Assembly (NCBI GenBank): GCA_020634435.1
Contig: JACKBS010000005.1
Coordinates: 806,001 to 870,000, forward strand
Length of the DNA stretch: 64,000 nt
Source: Ardenticatenaceae bacterium
GTDB taxonomy: Bacteria > Chloroflexota > Anaerolineae > Promineifilales > Promineifilaceae
Reading direction: 5' to 3'
Shown: one piece after another, positions 1 to 8,415 of the stretch
How positions within the stretch are numbered: the first letter of the stretch is position 1
Layout: every line of letters starts with the position of its first letter
Notes under the pieces: model-generated
Told to the model about the DNA's origin: nothing
Databases searched by the model: none
What the model saw: the letters and a program-made list of their open reading frames with translations, nothing else
Position numbers and translations under genes: made by a program

Positions 1-2
1 AT

Positions 3-1310
3 TTGGGCGACGGCAGCACGGTGACGATTGACAGCGTAACGGCCGATGTGGCTGGTTGGCTGGTCGTCCACGCCGACGCCGATGGGGCCCCTGGCCCGGT
101 TTTAGGCTTTGCCCCGGTTGTGGCCGGCGATAACAGCGACGTAATGGTGGAACTCGACCCGATCGGGCTGACTGAAACGCTGTACGCCATGCTGCATATC
201 GATGCTGGAACCGCTGGCGAATATGAATTCCCTGGCGAAGATGGCCCGGCGACCGATGCTGATGGCAACGTGGTGACGCCCGCTTTTGCCTTGACCGGCG
301 GCCTGCCCACCACACTCGCACTGATGTTGGCGGAAAGCGACACGTTGGGCACCTACATCACCGATGCTGACGGAATGTCTCTGTACACCTTCTCCCGCGA
401 TGTGCCGGGTACCAGCAACTGCTACGATCAGTGTGCCATTGCCTGGCCGCCGCTGTTGGCTGAAGATGGAGCTGTGTTAACGGCCGTTGATGGCATTTCC
501 GGCGAGTTGGGCACCACCCAGCGTGACGACGGCACCTTGCAGGTCACCTACAACGGCTGGCCCCTGTACTACTGGATCAACGACGCCGCGCCCGGCGACA
601 CCACCGGCCACAACGTAGGCAACGTCTGGGCCATCGCCTATCCAGACCCGCTGGTTTTCTTGAGCAACAATGAGGAATTGGGCGATTTTCTTGTGGGCCC
701 AGAAGGGCTTACCCTGTACCGCTTCAATTTTGACGAACCGGGCGTGAGCAACTGCTACGATCAATGTGCCACCGCCTGGCCGCCGCTGTTGGTTGAAGCT
801 GGCCAGGTTCCCACGGGGAATGCTGGGGTGGTGGGCCAATTGGGCACCACGGAACGGGAAGATGGCACAATTCAGGTCACCTACCAAGGCATGCCGCTTT
901 ATTACTGGGTAGACGATGCTGCCCCCGGTGACACCACCGGGCAGGGTGTGAATGACGTCTGGTTTGTGGTGCATCCGTACACGGTGCGCGTCGGCAGCAA
1001 TGATGATTTGGGTGATTTCTTGGTGGCAGCAGATGGCTTTACGCAGTATCTGTTTACCGTTGATGATGTAGACACCAGCAACTGCTATGGCGATTGTGCG
1101 GCTGCCTGGCCGCCGCTGCTGGTGGAACCGGGTGAAGTGCCGGTGCCGGGCTTTGGCGTTACGGGTGAGCTAGGCGTCACGGCCCGCACGGATGATACGC
1201 TGCAAGTCACGTACAACGGGGTTCCGCTCTACTACTTTGTAAATGATGCCGCCCCCGGCGACACCACGGGCCAGGGCGTAAACGATGTCTGGTTTATCGT
1301 TGAACCGTAA
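3..1310 (+). CDS. Secreted Lipoprotein_15 triple-repeat protein, 5' end cut by window
   Basis: The reading frame is open from the window edge, so the true start and any signal peptide probably lie upstream; the TTG at base 3 is only the first possible start seen. About 435 residues are visible. Residues 6-97 resemble DUF7282, a beta-rich extracellular domain. Three tandem units of about 100 residues follow (about 105-204, 210-315 and 320-435), matching the 'secreted repeat of unknown function' family (Lipoprotein_15, PF03640). Each unit carries the signatures SNCYxxCAxAWPPLL and VTYxGxPLYYxxxDAAPGDTTG, with one conserved Cys pair that may form a disulfide. The protein is likely extracytoplasmic; its ligand is unknown. 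Family assignment is firm, function is not. Confidence 0.8.
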   Translation: MGDGSTVTIDSVTADVAGWLVVHADADGAPGPVLGFAPVVAGDNSDVMVELDPIGLTETLYAMLHIDAGTAGEYEFPGEDGPATDADGNVVTPAFALTGGLPTTLALMLAESDTLGTYITDADGMSLYTFSRDVPGTSNCYDQCAIAWPPLLAEDGAVLTAVDGISGELGTTQRDDGTLQVTYNGWPLYYWINDAAPGDTTGHNVGNVWAIAYPDPLVFLSNNEELGDFLVGPEGLTLYRFNFDEPGVSNCYDQCATAWPPLLVEAGQVPTGNAGVVGQLGTTEREDGTIQVTYQGMPLYYWVDDAAPGDTTGQGVNDVWFVVHPYTVRVGSNDDLGDFLVAADGFTQYLFTVDDVDTSNCYGDCAAAWPPLLVEPGEVPVPGFGVTGELGVTARTDDTLQVTYNGVPLYYFVNDAAPGDTTGQGVNDVWFIVEP

Positions 1311-1328
1311 AGCTGGGTAAATAAACTT

Positions 1329-1468
1329 GTCATGCTGAGGTCCGAAGCATCCCGCCCGCTGGGCAATCAGGGAAGCTTTGGTTTTTCTAGAGCAGATGCT
1401 ATGTACTGCTTGAGGGATTTCTTGGAGGATGCTTCGGCAGCCTCAGCACAGGCTCTCGAAATGACGTC
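1329..1468. repeat. Imperfect inverted-repeat element (MITE/REP-like)
   Basis: The left arm near 1329-1352 contains GCTGAGGTCCGAAGCATCC. The right arm near 1426-1468 carries its imperfect complement, with GGATGCTTCGG and CCTCAGC and an ATGAC end matching the left GTCAT. The core between them is about 75 bases. It sits between the convergent ends of the repeat protein and the phosphatase gene. It resembles small non-coding palindromic elements found dispersed in many bacterial genomes; no other full copy was seen in this window. Confidence 0.6.
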
Positions 1469-1513
1469 ACCTAGCTAATCTTTTAAAGAGTGACCAAAGA
1501 CGGCCGTTTTCGA

Positions 1514-3040
1514 TCACACGTCGCGGGCCAGCAACATCAGGGTGATGTCGTCAAATTGGGGGGCGTCACCCACAAAATCGAGAACGGCCGTTACCACCTT
1601 GTTTTCAATAATTTCCACCGGGCGACCTAAATTGGCCGTGGCCACCGCTTGCAGGCGCTGTTCGCCAAAAAAGTCGGCAAATTCATCTTCCGCCTCGGTG
1701 ACGCCATCTGTGTACATCACCAATAGATCACCGGGCTGCATTTGCACGGTGCCTTGCTCCCACGGCATGCCATCCACAATGCCAATGGGCAGTGCCGTGC
1801 GGTCCAGCGGCTGCATTCCCTCGCCGTTGCCCGAGTAGAGATATGGCGGGTTGTGCCCGGCATTGCAGTAGGTGAGCATGCCTGTTTCTGGTTCCAAAAT
1901 GGCGTAAAAAACGGTCACAAACAGATCGCTGCTGGTGTCGGCCAGCACGCGCTGGTTGGCGGCGCACAGCACCTGTTCTGGGGCAGTGTCAAAATCGGTG
2001 GCAAAGGTGCGGATGAGCGTGCGGCTGAGGGCCATGTACAGCGCGGAGCCCATGCCTTTGTCGGCCACATCGGCAATGACCAGAGCGATACGGCCGTTGG
2101 GCAGCGTAATGAAGTCGTAAAAATCCCCCGACATTTCGCGGGCGGGTTCCAGCGTCACGGCAATCTGCCAGCCGGAGATGTGCGGCACGGTGGGCGGCAA
2201 AAAGGTGGTTTGCACCTTGCGCGCGGTGGCAATCTCTTGCGTCACCTTCTGGTATTCACGCATCACGGTTTTCACTTCAGCCTGATACGCCTGCTCGTAG
2301 ATTGCTTCCTCGTATGCTTTGGCCTGCTCGGCCAGCGCTTCTTCGTACTGTTGGGTGCGCTGTAACTCGGCGGCAACCAGTTCGGCCAGCGATTGGCCTG
2401 CCGCTTCCCAAGCCCAGATGTCGGCCATGCCGGGCCGCATGAGGTAAATGCCGCCGATGTTCTCGCCGCTGTGGTTTTGCATGGGCAGCAGCAGCGCCTG
2501 GGGACCAAAGCCTAGCTCGATTGCTTCGGGGATGCCGGGGAGGGCAACGGCCGTTTCTACATCCGCCAGCAGCGTCACCCATTGCTCGTTGGGCAGGGGA
2601 ATCCACCCCTCGCCCTGGGCAAACAGCACCGTGTCTGGCAGCAGGCGGACCTCTACCCAACCGCCAGGAAAAAGCGGCGGCACATGCTGGCTCAGCTGCG
2701 CGGGCAGGTCGCCGTTGTCGCGCAGCAGCGCCAGCGCCATCTGCGCCAATCGGTGCCGCTCCACGGCGTGATGCTGGCTGCGCAGTTCATTGGCGCTGAG
2801 GCGGTGCACTAGCGGCAGTGCCACTAGCAACCCCGCCAACGGCAGCAGCAGCCACCAAAGCTGGTGGCTCACTGCCAGCCAGGCCAGCCCCACGGCGGCG
2901 GGCAGCAGCAACACACCTAGCAGCACGGTGTATCGGGCCGCCCCGGCCGCCAGCCACCCTTTTTTTGCCCGTTGGATTAACCGATTATTGACCACAACAG
3001 AATGATAAATGAGTTTCGGGGATGGGCAACGTTTCTTCAC
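1514..3040 (-). CDS. Membrane-anchored SpoIIE/RsbU-type PP2C Ser/Thr phosphatase
   Basis: Predicted protein phosphatase that would dephosphorylate a regulatory partner, such as an anti-anti-sigma factor in a partner-switching system; no such partner gene is visible here. The 508 residues contain two hydrophobic segments (about 38-80), a GAF-like region (about 95-220), a Glu/Ala/Gln-rich coiled coil (about 225-275) and a C-terminal SpoIIE phosphatase domain (about 285-505). Metal-site signatures are MSGDFYDF and IADVADKGMGSALYMA, followed by CNAGHNPPY and YTDGVTEA, all typical of PP2C-SpoIIE. The start is uncertain: GTG at 3040 has no clear ribosome binding site. The phosphatase assignment is secure; the target is unknown. 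Confidence 0.88.
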   Translation of the reverse strand: MKKRCPSPKLIYHSVVVNNRLIQRAKKGWLAAGAARYTVLLGVLLLPAAVGLAWLAVSHQLWWLLLPLAGLLVALPLVHRLSANELRSQHHAVERHRLAQMALALLRDNGDLPAQLSQHVPPLFPGGWVEVRLLPDTVLFAQGEGWIPLPNEQWVTLLADVETAVALPGIPEAIELGFGPQALLLPMQNHSGENIGGIYLMRPGMADIWAWEAAGQSLAELVAAELQRTQQYEEALAEQAKAYEEAIYEQAYQAEVKTVMREYQKVTQEIATARKVQTTFLPPTVPHISGWQIAVTLEPAREMSGDFYDFITLPNGRIALVIADVADKGMGSALYMALSRTLIRTFATDFDTAPEQVLCAANQRVLADTSSDLFVTVFYAILEPETGMLTYCNAGHNPPYLYSGNGEGMQPLDRTALPIGIVDGMPWEQGTVQMQPGDLLVMYTDGVTEAEDEFADFFGEQRLQAVATANLGRPVEIIENKVVTAVLDFVGDAPQFDDITLMLLARDV

Positions 3041-3238
3041 AAGATAAGGAGGTGATGAAAATCACACCTGTGTCTGGAGGAAGGGTACTTGGTAACGGCC
3101 GTTTCTTCCCCTAAGCTGTGCGTATGCTTGATCAGAGTGGGAAGCCAGTAGAGTTCCCCGAGATTTTCAGGCAGATGTGGTCCTCATCGTTATGACATGC
3201 TTTGGGCAGGCTGCTCAAGCGGTTCCGGAGCGGGTACG

Positions 3239-3733
3239 ATGAAACAAACAGATAAGCTTCTCCTTGGTATTGTCGTCACCATTTTGGTTTTAGTGGCTGC
3301 GGCTTTTGTTCTGGTCTTAACCCGACCCGCCCCCGAATACCAGCCCGATGATTCCCCCGAACACGTTGCCCTTAACTACTTGTTAGCCCTGCGACAGCAG
3401 GAGTATGAACGGGCCTACGGCTATTTATCCCCCGAACTGAAAAATTACCCAGAAACGTTGGATGAATTTGTTGGTGACGTTGAAGATAGCACCTGGGCGT
3501 TTCGGCTAGATACGGAAGTTAGCCTGAATGTGGCTTCTACGCGGGTTGTAAACAATGATGCCACCGTCACCATTGAGGAAACGCGTTTTTATAACTCGGA
3601 TTTGTTCAACAGCAGCCAATCCACCATGACCTTTATGATGCATCTCAGCCCGGTCAATGGCGCGTGGCGAATCACGCAGTCAACTGCTTATTGGGATAAT
3701 TGCTGGCTGCAAAAGACGACTTATTGTCCTTAA
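3239..3733 (+). CDS. Single-pass membrane protein with NTF2/DUF4878-like outer domain
   Basis: Protein of 164 residues starting at ATG 3239, chosen because CCGGAG lies 8 bases upstream; an in-frame ATG at 3197 would add 14 residues without a good ribosome site. It has a short basic N-terminus, one transmembrane helix (about residues 7-26), then an extracytoplasmic domain with the pattern 'ALNYLLALRQQEYERAYGYL', typical of NTF2-like lipoproteins such as DUF4878. A pair of Cys near the C-terminus may form a disulfide. The next gene starts 24 bases downstream, so the two are likely co-transcribed. Function unknown; fold assignment is moderate. Confidence 0.7.
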   Translation: MKQTDKLLLGIVVTILVLVAAAFVLVLTRPAPEYQPDDSPEHVALNYLLALRQQEYERAYGYLSPELKNYPETLDEFVGDVEDSTWAFRLDTEVSLNVASTRVVNNDATVTIEETRFYNSDLFNSSQSTMTFMMHLSPVNGAWRITQSTAYWDNCWLQKTTYCP

Positions 3734-3757
3734 ACTAATGGGACATTGGAGGGTGTG

Positions 3758-5692
3758 ATGACCGGCATACGGCGTTGGTACATTTATTTAGTCAGTCTGG
3801 TGAGTTTACAGGCGCTTACCTGGGCCGTTATTTCACTGCTGCAAAATTTGCTGGTATACGGCCGTCGCTCAGGCACGGGCCTGGCTACGGAATCGCTGTC
3901 GTGGCAAATTGCCATTATCGTGGTTACCTTGCCAGTTTTCCTGGTTCATTGGCTGTGGGCACAAAGATTGGCCCGCAGCGATGCCGAAGAGCAGGCATCC
4001 TCGGTGCGCAGTCTTTATGTGTATGGCGTGCTAAGCAGTTTTCTGGTCCCCATTTTGGCCAGTGGGTATCAACTGCTACAGCTCTTGTTCCGATCCCTGT
4101 TGAAGGTTGAAACGGTCTCCTCTTATTACTCCCAGCTCACGCCCGCAAGTACCGCTTTAAACCAATTGTTGATCATCATCGTTCTGGCGGCGCTGTGGTT
4201 TTACCATTACCGACTGGCGGAAAGCGAACTGCTGTCGGCCAGCTTTGCCAGATCGGTGCGGCGTTTATACACGTTTGGTTTTGCAGCCGCCGGGCTGATC
4301 ATGACGGCCATCGGCACCGCCACCTTGTTGAGCTGGATTTTGGCGCAGTTTGGTGGGGAAACGGCCGTTGGCAGCACAACCAGGCTCCTGGCCGCAGAAC
4401 TGGCTCGTTTGTGCGTTGGCATTCCCTTGTGGTTGCTCTTTTGGCGGCAGGCGCAGCAGCGTTTTGCGCGGGGCGACCAGGATGAGCAGCATTCTACCGT
4501 GCGCAAGATTTACCTGTATGCCTTTATTTTTGTTACGGCGTTAACGGCCGTTACGGCCACTACGGGTATTTTTGCCGGGATTCTCCGCTACTTTTTGGGG
4601 TTGCCTGCGCAGGGAGATCTTCGAGAGACCATTGCGATTATCGTGGTAACGGCCGTTTTGTGGTATTACCACGCGCGGATTTTGCACCAGGACGTGGCGG
4701 CCAGTGCAGAGCAGCCCCGGCAAGCCACCATTCGGCGGCTGTATTGGTACCTTATCGCCTCGATTGGTTTGGCGGCGTTTTTGGTCGGCTTTGGCGGCGA
4801 CATTAGCGTGCTGATTCGTTCATTTAGCACCGCGTTTGTAACTGAACAGCGGGATCAGCTGGCCTGGTTTACGGCGGCATTGGTGGCCGGTTTGCCCGTC
4901 TGGTTGTTGCCCTGGCGGCAGGCTCAACTGGCGGCCAGCGCCCCTGGGGAGGCGGGCAGCCATGAGCGCGAAGCAATTGTGCGCAAAATCTACCTCTATT
5001 TCTACATCTTTGTGGCCACCATGACGGCTCTCGCCAGCGCCGTTTATATTGTTTATCGGTTGGTCAGCGTGATTTTGGGGGTGAATACGGCCGTAAATCT
5101 CGGCTCCGAGTTGGCGCATGCCGTGGCTTATCTCATCCTGGCGGTGGCCGTCTGGCTTTATCATGGGGCCATCTTGCGCAGAGATACGCGCCTGACAGAA
5201 GCCCCAGCCATGCCGGATTCGCTGCAAGTGGTGGTGCTGGACCAGCAAGATGGCACGCTTGGCCGTCCGCTGCTGGAGGCGCTGCATCAGGCGCTGCCGT
5301 TTGCCACCTTGCAGACCGTCCCATTTCCCGGCGATCCCCAAAACGGCCATGCTCCTGAAACGGCCCTGGCGGAAGCGGAACTCATCATCAGCCCTTGGCC
5401 GATGAACCAAACTCAAGAAGCGTATGCAACGGCCGTTGCCCACAGCCCGGCCCGCAAACTGCTCATCCCTGTCCGCCAGGAAGGCTGGGAATGGGTGGGC
5501 GTCGAGCCCTGGAATCTCGACAACATCATCAATGAAACGGTCCAGGCATCGCGGCAAATTGCGGTGGGTGGGGCCGTCATCCAGTCGGCACACAGCATCG
5601 CCAGCATTGTGAGCATCATCGGTGGCGTAATGGCGCTGTTGATCATCATGTTTATGCTGATCAGTGCCTTTTTCAACTACCTGTTCTTCTAA
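3758..5692 (+). CDS. Polytopic membrane protein built from DUF5671-type repeats
   Basis: Protein of 644 residues. ATG 3758 is preferred because GGAGG ends 5 bases upstream; TTG 3746 overlaps that site. It is made of about six units of roughly 95 residues, each opening with a motif like VRKIYLY, VRRLYTF, IRRLYWY or RRWYIY, followed by two or three hydrophobic helices and a closing pattern such as PVWLLxWRQAQ. This matches DUF5671. After the repeats comes a soluble region (about 490-600) and a last hydrophobic pair at the C-terminus. Some 16-18 helices are likely. No catalytic or transport motif is recognised. It lies downstream of a small membrane protein gene and is followed by a strong hairpin. 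Confidence 0.75.
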   Translation: MTGIRRWYIYLVSLVSLQALTWAVISLLQNLLVYGRRSGTGLATESLSWQIAIIVVTLPVFLVHWLWAQRLARSDAEEQASSVRSLYVYGVLSSFLVPILASGYQLLQLLFRSLLKVETVSSYYSQLTPASTALNQLLIIIVLAALWFYHYRLAESELLSASFARSVRRLYTFGFAAAGLIMTAIGTATLLSWILAQFGGETAVGSTTRLLAAELARLCVGIPLWLLFWRQAQQRFARGDQDEQHSTVRKIYLYAFIFVTALTAVTATTGIFAGILRYFLGLPAQGDLRETIAIIVVTAVLWYYHARILHQDVAASAEQPRQATIRRLYWYLIASIGLAAFLVGFGGDISVLIRSFSTAFVTEQRDQLAWFTAALVAGLPVWLLPWRQAQLAASAPGEAGSHEREAIVRKIYLYFYIFVATMTALASAVYIVYRLVSVILGVNTAVNLGSELAHAVAYLILAVAVWLYHGAILRRDTRLTEAPAMPDSLQVVVLDQQDGTLGRPLLEALHQALPFATLQTVPFPGDPQNGHAPETALAEAELIISPWPMNQTQEAYATAVAHSPARKLLIPVRQEGWEWVGVEPWNLDNIINETVQASRQIAVGGAVIQSAHSIASIVSIIGGVMALLIIMFMLISAFFNYLFF

Positions 5693-5702
5693 ACCTGAGC
5701 AA

Positions 5703-5748
5703 ACAAAAAGCGGGCAGGTTGGCGATCAAAATAGCCAACCTGCCCGCT
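5703..5748 (-). terminator. Rho-independent terminator of etfBA (also lies at the end of the + strand gene)
   Basis: A perfect 15-bp stem (5709-5723 with 5734-5748) encloses a 10-base loop. On the minus strand the stem is followed at once by a T-rich tract, so it best serves the minus-strand etf genes. It sits between convergent genes and could also slow plus-strand transcription. Confidence 0.85.
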
Positions 5749-5776
5749 CTAGGGTTTACGGATAACCGCTTACCGC

Positions 5777-6748
5777 TTACAAACGCTTCTTAAACTCCGC
5801 CGTCAGCGCGGGCAGCACCTTGAACAGGTCCCCCACGATGCCGTACTGCGCCAGCTTGAAGATGGGCGCGTCGGCATCTTTGTTGATGGCCACGATGATC
5901 TTGGAGGTGCGCATACCAGCCTGGTGCTGGATTGCGCCGCTGATGCCTGCGGCGATGTACAGGTCCGGGCTGACAACTTTACCCGTCTGTCCAACCTGAT
6001 GCTCGTACGGAATCCAACCGGCGTCAACGGCCGCACGTGAGGCACCAACGGCCGCTCCCAACGTCTCGGCCAACTCACGCACCGGGGCGAATCCTTCAGG
6101 GCCACCCACGCCGCGCCCGCCAGAGACGATGATGCTGGCATCGGTCAGGCTTACGGTGCCTTCCTTGCCTTCAAAGCCAACGATTTTGGTAGGAATGTCG
6201 TCTTCGGAAACGGCCGTTTCCACCCACGTCGCTGAACCACTCTTGCCCGTGGACTCTGCCTGCGGGAAGGCACGATTGCGCAAGGTGATCACCTGCGTGC
6301 TGCTGGTGGCAAAGACATCGCTCAGCAGCTTGCCTGCGTACACGGGGCGGGTCACTTTCACTTTGTCGCCATCCACCGCCACGCTCACGCCGTCAGACAC
6401 CAGCCCGGCATCCAGGTCGGCAGCTACCCAGGCGGCCAAATCGCGGCCCCGGCTGGAGGCGCTGGCCATGATGACGCTGGGAGTGTGCTCCTGCGCCAAC
6501 TTGGTCACCAATGGACCCACTGCTTCGACGCGGAACTGCGCCAGCGTGGCGTCATCCGCGCCCAGCACGGCATCTACGCCCAAGTCAAAAGCGGCGTCAG
6601 CGACGCCGGAGACATTTTGGCCAAAGACCAGCCCGGTGAGCTGTTGGCCCAAGCCATCAGCCACGGTGCGAGCGGCGCTAACCGCTTCGCGCGAACCCGT
6701 GACGATGTTGCCATCTTTGTTTTCCAGAAATACCCATACGCCGCTCAT
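5777..6748 (-). CDS. etfA: Electron transfer flavoprotein alpha subunit
   Basis: FAD-binding subunit of the cytoplasmic ETF heterodimer, which takes electrons from acyl-CoA or related dehydrogenases and passes them toward the quinone pool. The 323 residues match the family length. The C-terminal FAD domain has SGGRGVGG, then GASRAAVDAGWIP, HQVGQTGKVV and AGISGAIQHQAGM, all hallmarks of EtfA. The start ATG overlaps the etfB stop as ATGA, so the two are translationally coupled. No dehydrogenase or ETF-quinone oxidoreductase gene is adjacent, so the donor is not known from context. Confidence 0.96.
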   Translation of the reverse strand: MSGVWVFLENKDGNIVTGSREAVSAARTVADGLGQQLTGLVFGQNVSGVADAAFDLGVDAVLGADDATLAQFRVEAVGPLVTKLAQEHTPSVIMASASSRGRDLAAWVAADLDAGLVSDGVSVAVDGDKVKVTRPVYAGKLLSDVFATSSTQVITLRNRAFPQAESTGKSGSATWVETAVSEDDIPTKIVGFEGKEGTVSLTDASIIVSGGRGVGGPEGFAPVRELAETLGAAVGASRAAVDAGWIPYEHQVGQTGKVVSPDLYIAAGISGAIQHQAGMRTSKIIVAINKDADAPIFKLAQYGIVGDLFKVLPALTAEFKKRL

Positions 6749-7539
6749 ATCACTTTCTCCTCAAACAGTTTGTCGGCCAGGATTTTGGCTTGTGCTTCCA
6801 CGGAGTCGCCTTCGATCATCTGCACACTGCCGCCGCGTGGCGGGATGCTGTAGACGTTAGACCAATCCACATGGCTGCTGCCTGCGCCGTCGGCCAGCCC
6901 CAAATCGGTGGCCGACCAGACCGGGATTTCAGCCCGGTTGGCCTTGCGAATGCCCATCAGGGAGGGGTAGCGTGGCTCGTTGATCTCTTTGACGGTGCTG
7001 ATGACCACCGGCAGGCTGGTGGTGACGGTCTCTTTGCCGTCGTCCAGCAGGCGCTCGACGGTGATTTTGCCGCCGCCGATTTCTTTGATGGCGGAGACAA
7101 AGGTAAGTGGGGTCCAGCCCAGTTTGCGGGCGACTTGCACGGGGGTCTGGCCCGTGTCGCCGTCGATGGCCTGACGGCCGAAAATGGCTACTTGCACATC
7201 GCCAGCTTTATTGATGGCGGCGGCGAGGGCCCGGGCGGTGCCCAGGGTGTCCAGCCCCTGCAAAGCCGGGTCAGACACGAGAATTGCCTCGGTGCAGCCC
7301 ATAGCCAGGCAGGTTTTGAGGGCGTCCTGGCTTTCTTCGCTGCCCACGGTGAGGGCAATCACGTCGGTTGCGCCGTGATTTTCTTTGAGGCGCACCCCTT
7401 CTTCCACGGTGTATTCGTCCCACGGGTTCAGGACGTTGGGCTTGCCGCCCGGATCATCCCAGCTTACCTTGCCGCCATTGTCTACCACAAGTACGGCCGT
7501 TGTGCTGGGTGTTTGCTTAATGCTTACAACAACTTTCAT
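6745..7539 (-). CDS. etfB: Electron transfer flavoprotein beta subunit
   Basis: Partner of EtfA. The 264 residues start at ATG 7539 with GGAGG about 7 bases upstream. Typical EtfB features are the N-terminal MKVVVSIKQTP, NPWDEYTVEEGVRLKE, and the AMP-binding-loop region with GRQAIDGDTGQTPVQVA. The TSLPVVISTVKEINEPRYPS segment is also diagnostic. It is the first gene of the two-gene operon; a palindromic repeat element lies just upstream (7561-7624) and may contain or disturb the leader. Confidence 0.96.
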   Translation of the reverse strand: MKVVVSIKQTPSTTAVLVVDNGGKVSWDDPGGKPNVLNPWDEYTVEEGVRLKENHGATDVIALTVGSEESQDALKTCLAMGCTEAILVSDPALQGLDTLGTARALAAAINKAGDVQVAIFGRQAIDGDTGQTPVQVARKLGWTPLTFVSAIKEIGGGKITVERLLDDGKETVTTSLPVVISTVKEINEPRYPSLMGIRKANRAEIPVWSATDLGLADGAGSSHVDWSNVYSIPPRGGSVQMIEGDSVEAQAKILADKLFEEKVI

Positions 7540-7560
7540 GCAAAAACCTCCAATTTGTTG

Positions 7561-7624
7561 ACCGCAGAGAACGCGGAGAGCGCGGAGTGATATTTTCCTC
7601 TGCGTGCTCCGCGCTCTCTGCGGT
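7561..7624. repeat. Palindromic 'CGCAGAG' repeat element upstream of etfB
   Basis: Inverted repeat with arms of about 27 bases (7561-7587 and 7598-7624), both beginning ACCGCAGAGA at the outer ends, around a short AT-rich loop. Related purine-rich arms occur near 8330-8364 and 51243-51310. This type of element is common in intergenic DNA of environmental bacteria. It could form a hairpin in the etf leader. Confidence 0.75.
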
Positions 7625-7676
7625 GAAAATCTTTTTAAGTTTACGAGAAGACGCCGTAGGCGGTTTGGCTTACGGG

Positions 7677-8192
7677 CTAAAATTCCATCAGTCGCGGTGC
7701 ATTCAGTTCCACAAAACGGTCAGCAAATAGATCGTTTTCAAAGGCAAAGGTAGTGGCGCGCCAGGAAAAATCGGCAATGGCCACGGATTGTCGGATGGCC
7801 TGTTTTTCTGGCAGAGCCGCGTTGGTAATGAGCTGGCGGAAGGCCCACAGCACAGCGGCCACCAATCCGCCCCCCACCAGCAGGGCAATGAGCAGCCGCA
7901 GCCCAAACGAGAGCGCGGCGGGCGTTAGCAGCAGGGTAATCGCCAGCCCCAGCAAAAACAACACGCCGCTCACCAGCCAGCTGATTTTTTGCAATCGTTC
8001 TTCGTCGGCGGAGCGGCGGTGGATTTCGCTGGCGCAGCGGGTGCAGAGGGGCACATCGATCAGGCGGGTGATACGGCCGTAGCGCTGCCGCAAAGTCATT
8101 GTTTCCGGGGCGGGCTGGCTGCAATGCACGCAAATACCAGGAAAAGTGATGGGCTGTTGGGGGCGTACCTTGATCTTGACTCGTCTGGTCAT
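7677..8192 (-). CDS. Zinc-ribbon, two-helix membrane protein, hypothetical
   Basis: Protein of 171 residues from ATG 8192; a longer form from TTG 8228 is possible, and neither has a clear ribosome site. The N-terminal half has two CxxC pairs (CVHC and CTRC) separated by about 30 residues, forming a likely structural zinc ribbon. Two hydrophobic helices follow (about 72-95 and 100-122), then a soluble C-terminal tail. The layout suggests a cytoplasmic zinc ribbon anchored to the membrane. No family name is recognised. It is followed by etfBA in the same direction but after a repeat-containing gap. Confidence 0.6.
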   Translation of the reverse strand: MTRRVKIKVRPQQPITFPGICVHCSQPAPETMTLRQRYGRITRLIDVPLCTRCASEIHRRSADEERLQKISWLVSGVLFLLGLAITLLLTPAALSFGLRLLIALLVGGGLVAAVLWAFRQLITNAALPEKQAIRQSVAIADFSWRATTFAFENDLFADRFVELNAPRLMEF

Positions 8193-8329
8193 GGGAAAAT
8201 GTTTGTCCGCAGATTTTCTGTGCTGCAATCTAATTGTTTGCGCTTTGCGTATGACAAATTATAGCGGCGGCTAAGCATATGCAAAATGGGTTCGTCAGCA
8301 TTTGTCATGAGGCACACCTGAGAATTAAA

Positions 8330-8364
8330 CTTCCTCTTTTTCTCTGTGACCTCTGTGGCCCAAA
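8330..8364. repeat. Half-element of the CACAGAG repeat family
   Basis: The bases around 8330-8360 (CTCTTTTTCTCTGTGACCTC then TGTGGC) are the reverse complement of the arm seen at 51243-51262. Only one arm is present here, in the divergent region between the zinc-ribbon gene and the phosphatidyltransferase gene. Confidence 0.5.
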
Positions 8365-8415
8365 GCTTATGCCGCACTGCGTTATAGAATAGCACAAAGT
8401 TGAGGACAAAAGCAA

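Noticed and set aside
360..1300. Possible tandem DNA repeat or CRISPR array from the three similar segments.
   Set aside because: The repeats are long, diverged and in frame, encoding Lipoprotein_15 units. There are no short constant repeats with spacers anywhere in the window.
2277..2812. Long open frames on other strands in the phosphatase gene and similar ones throughout the GC-rich genes.
   Set aside because: They are rich in Arg, Pro and Ser, lack ribosome sites and known motifs, and lie fully inside recognised genes.
3045..3072. Perfect AAGGAGGTGAT ribosome-site-like sequence with a 19-codon frame starting ATGAAAATC.
   Set aside because: The ATG is only two bases from AAGGAGG, too close for initiation, and the peptide has no recognisable features. 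Kept as a curiosity only.
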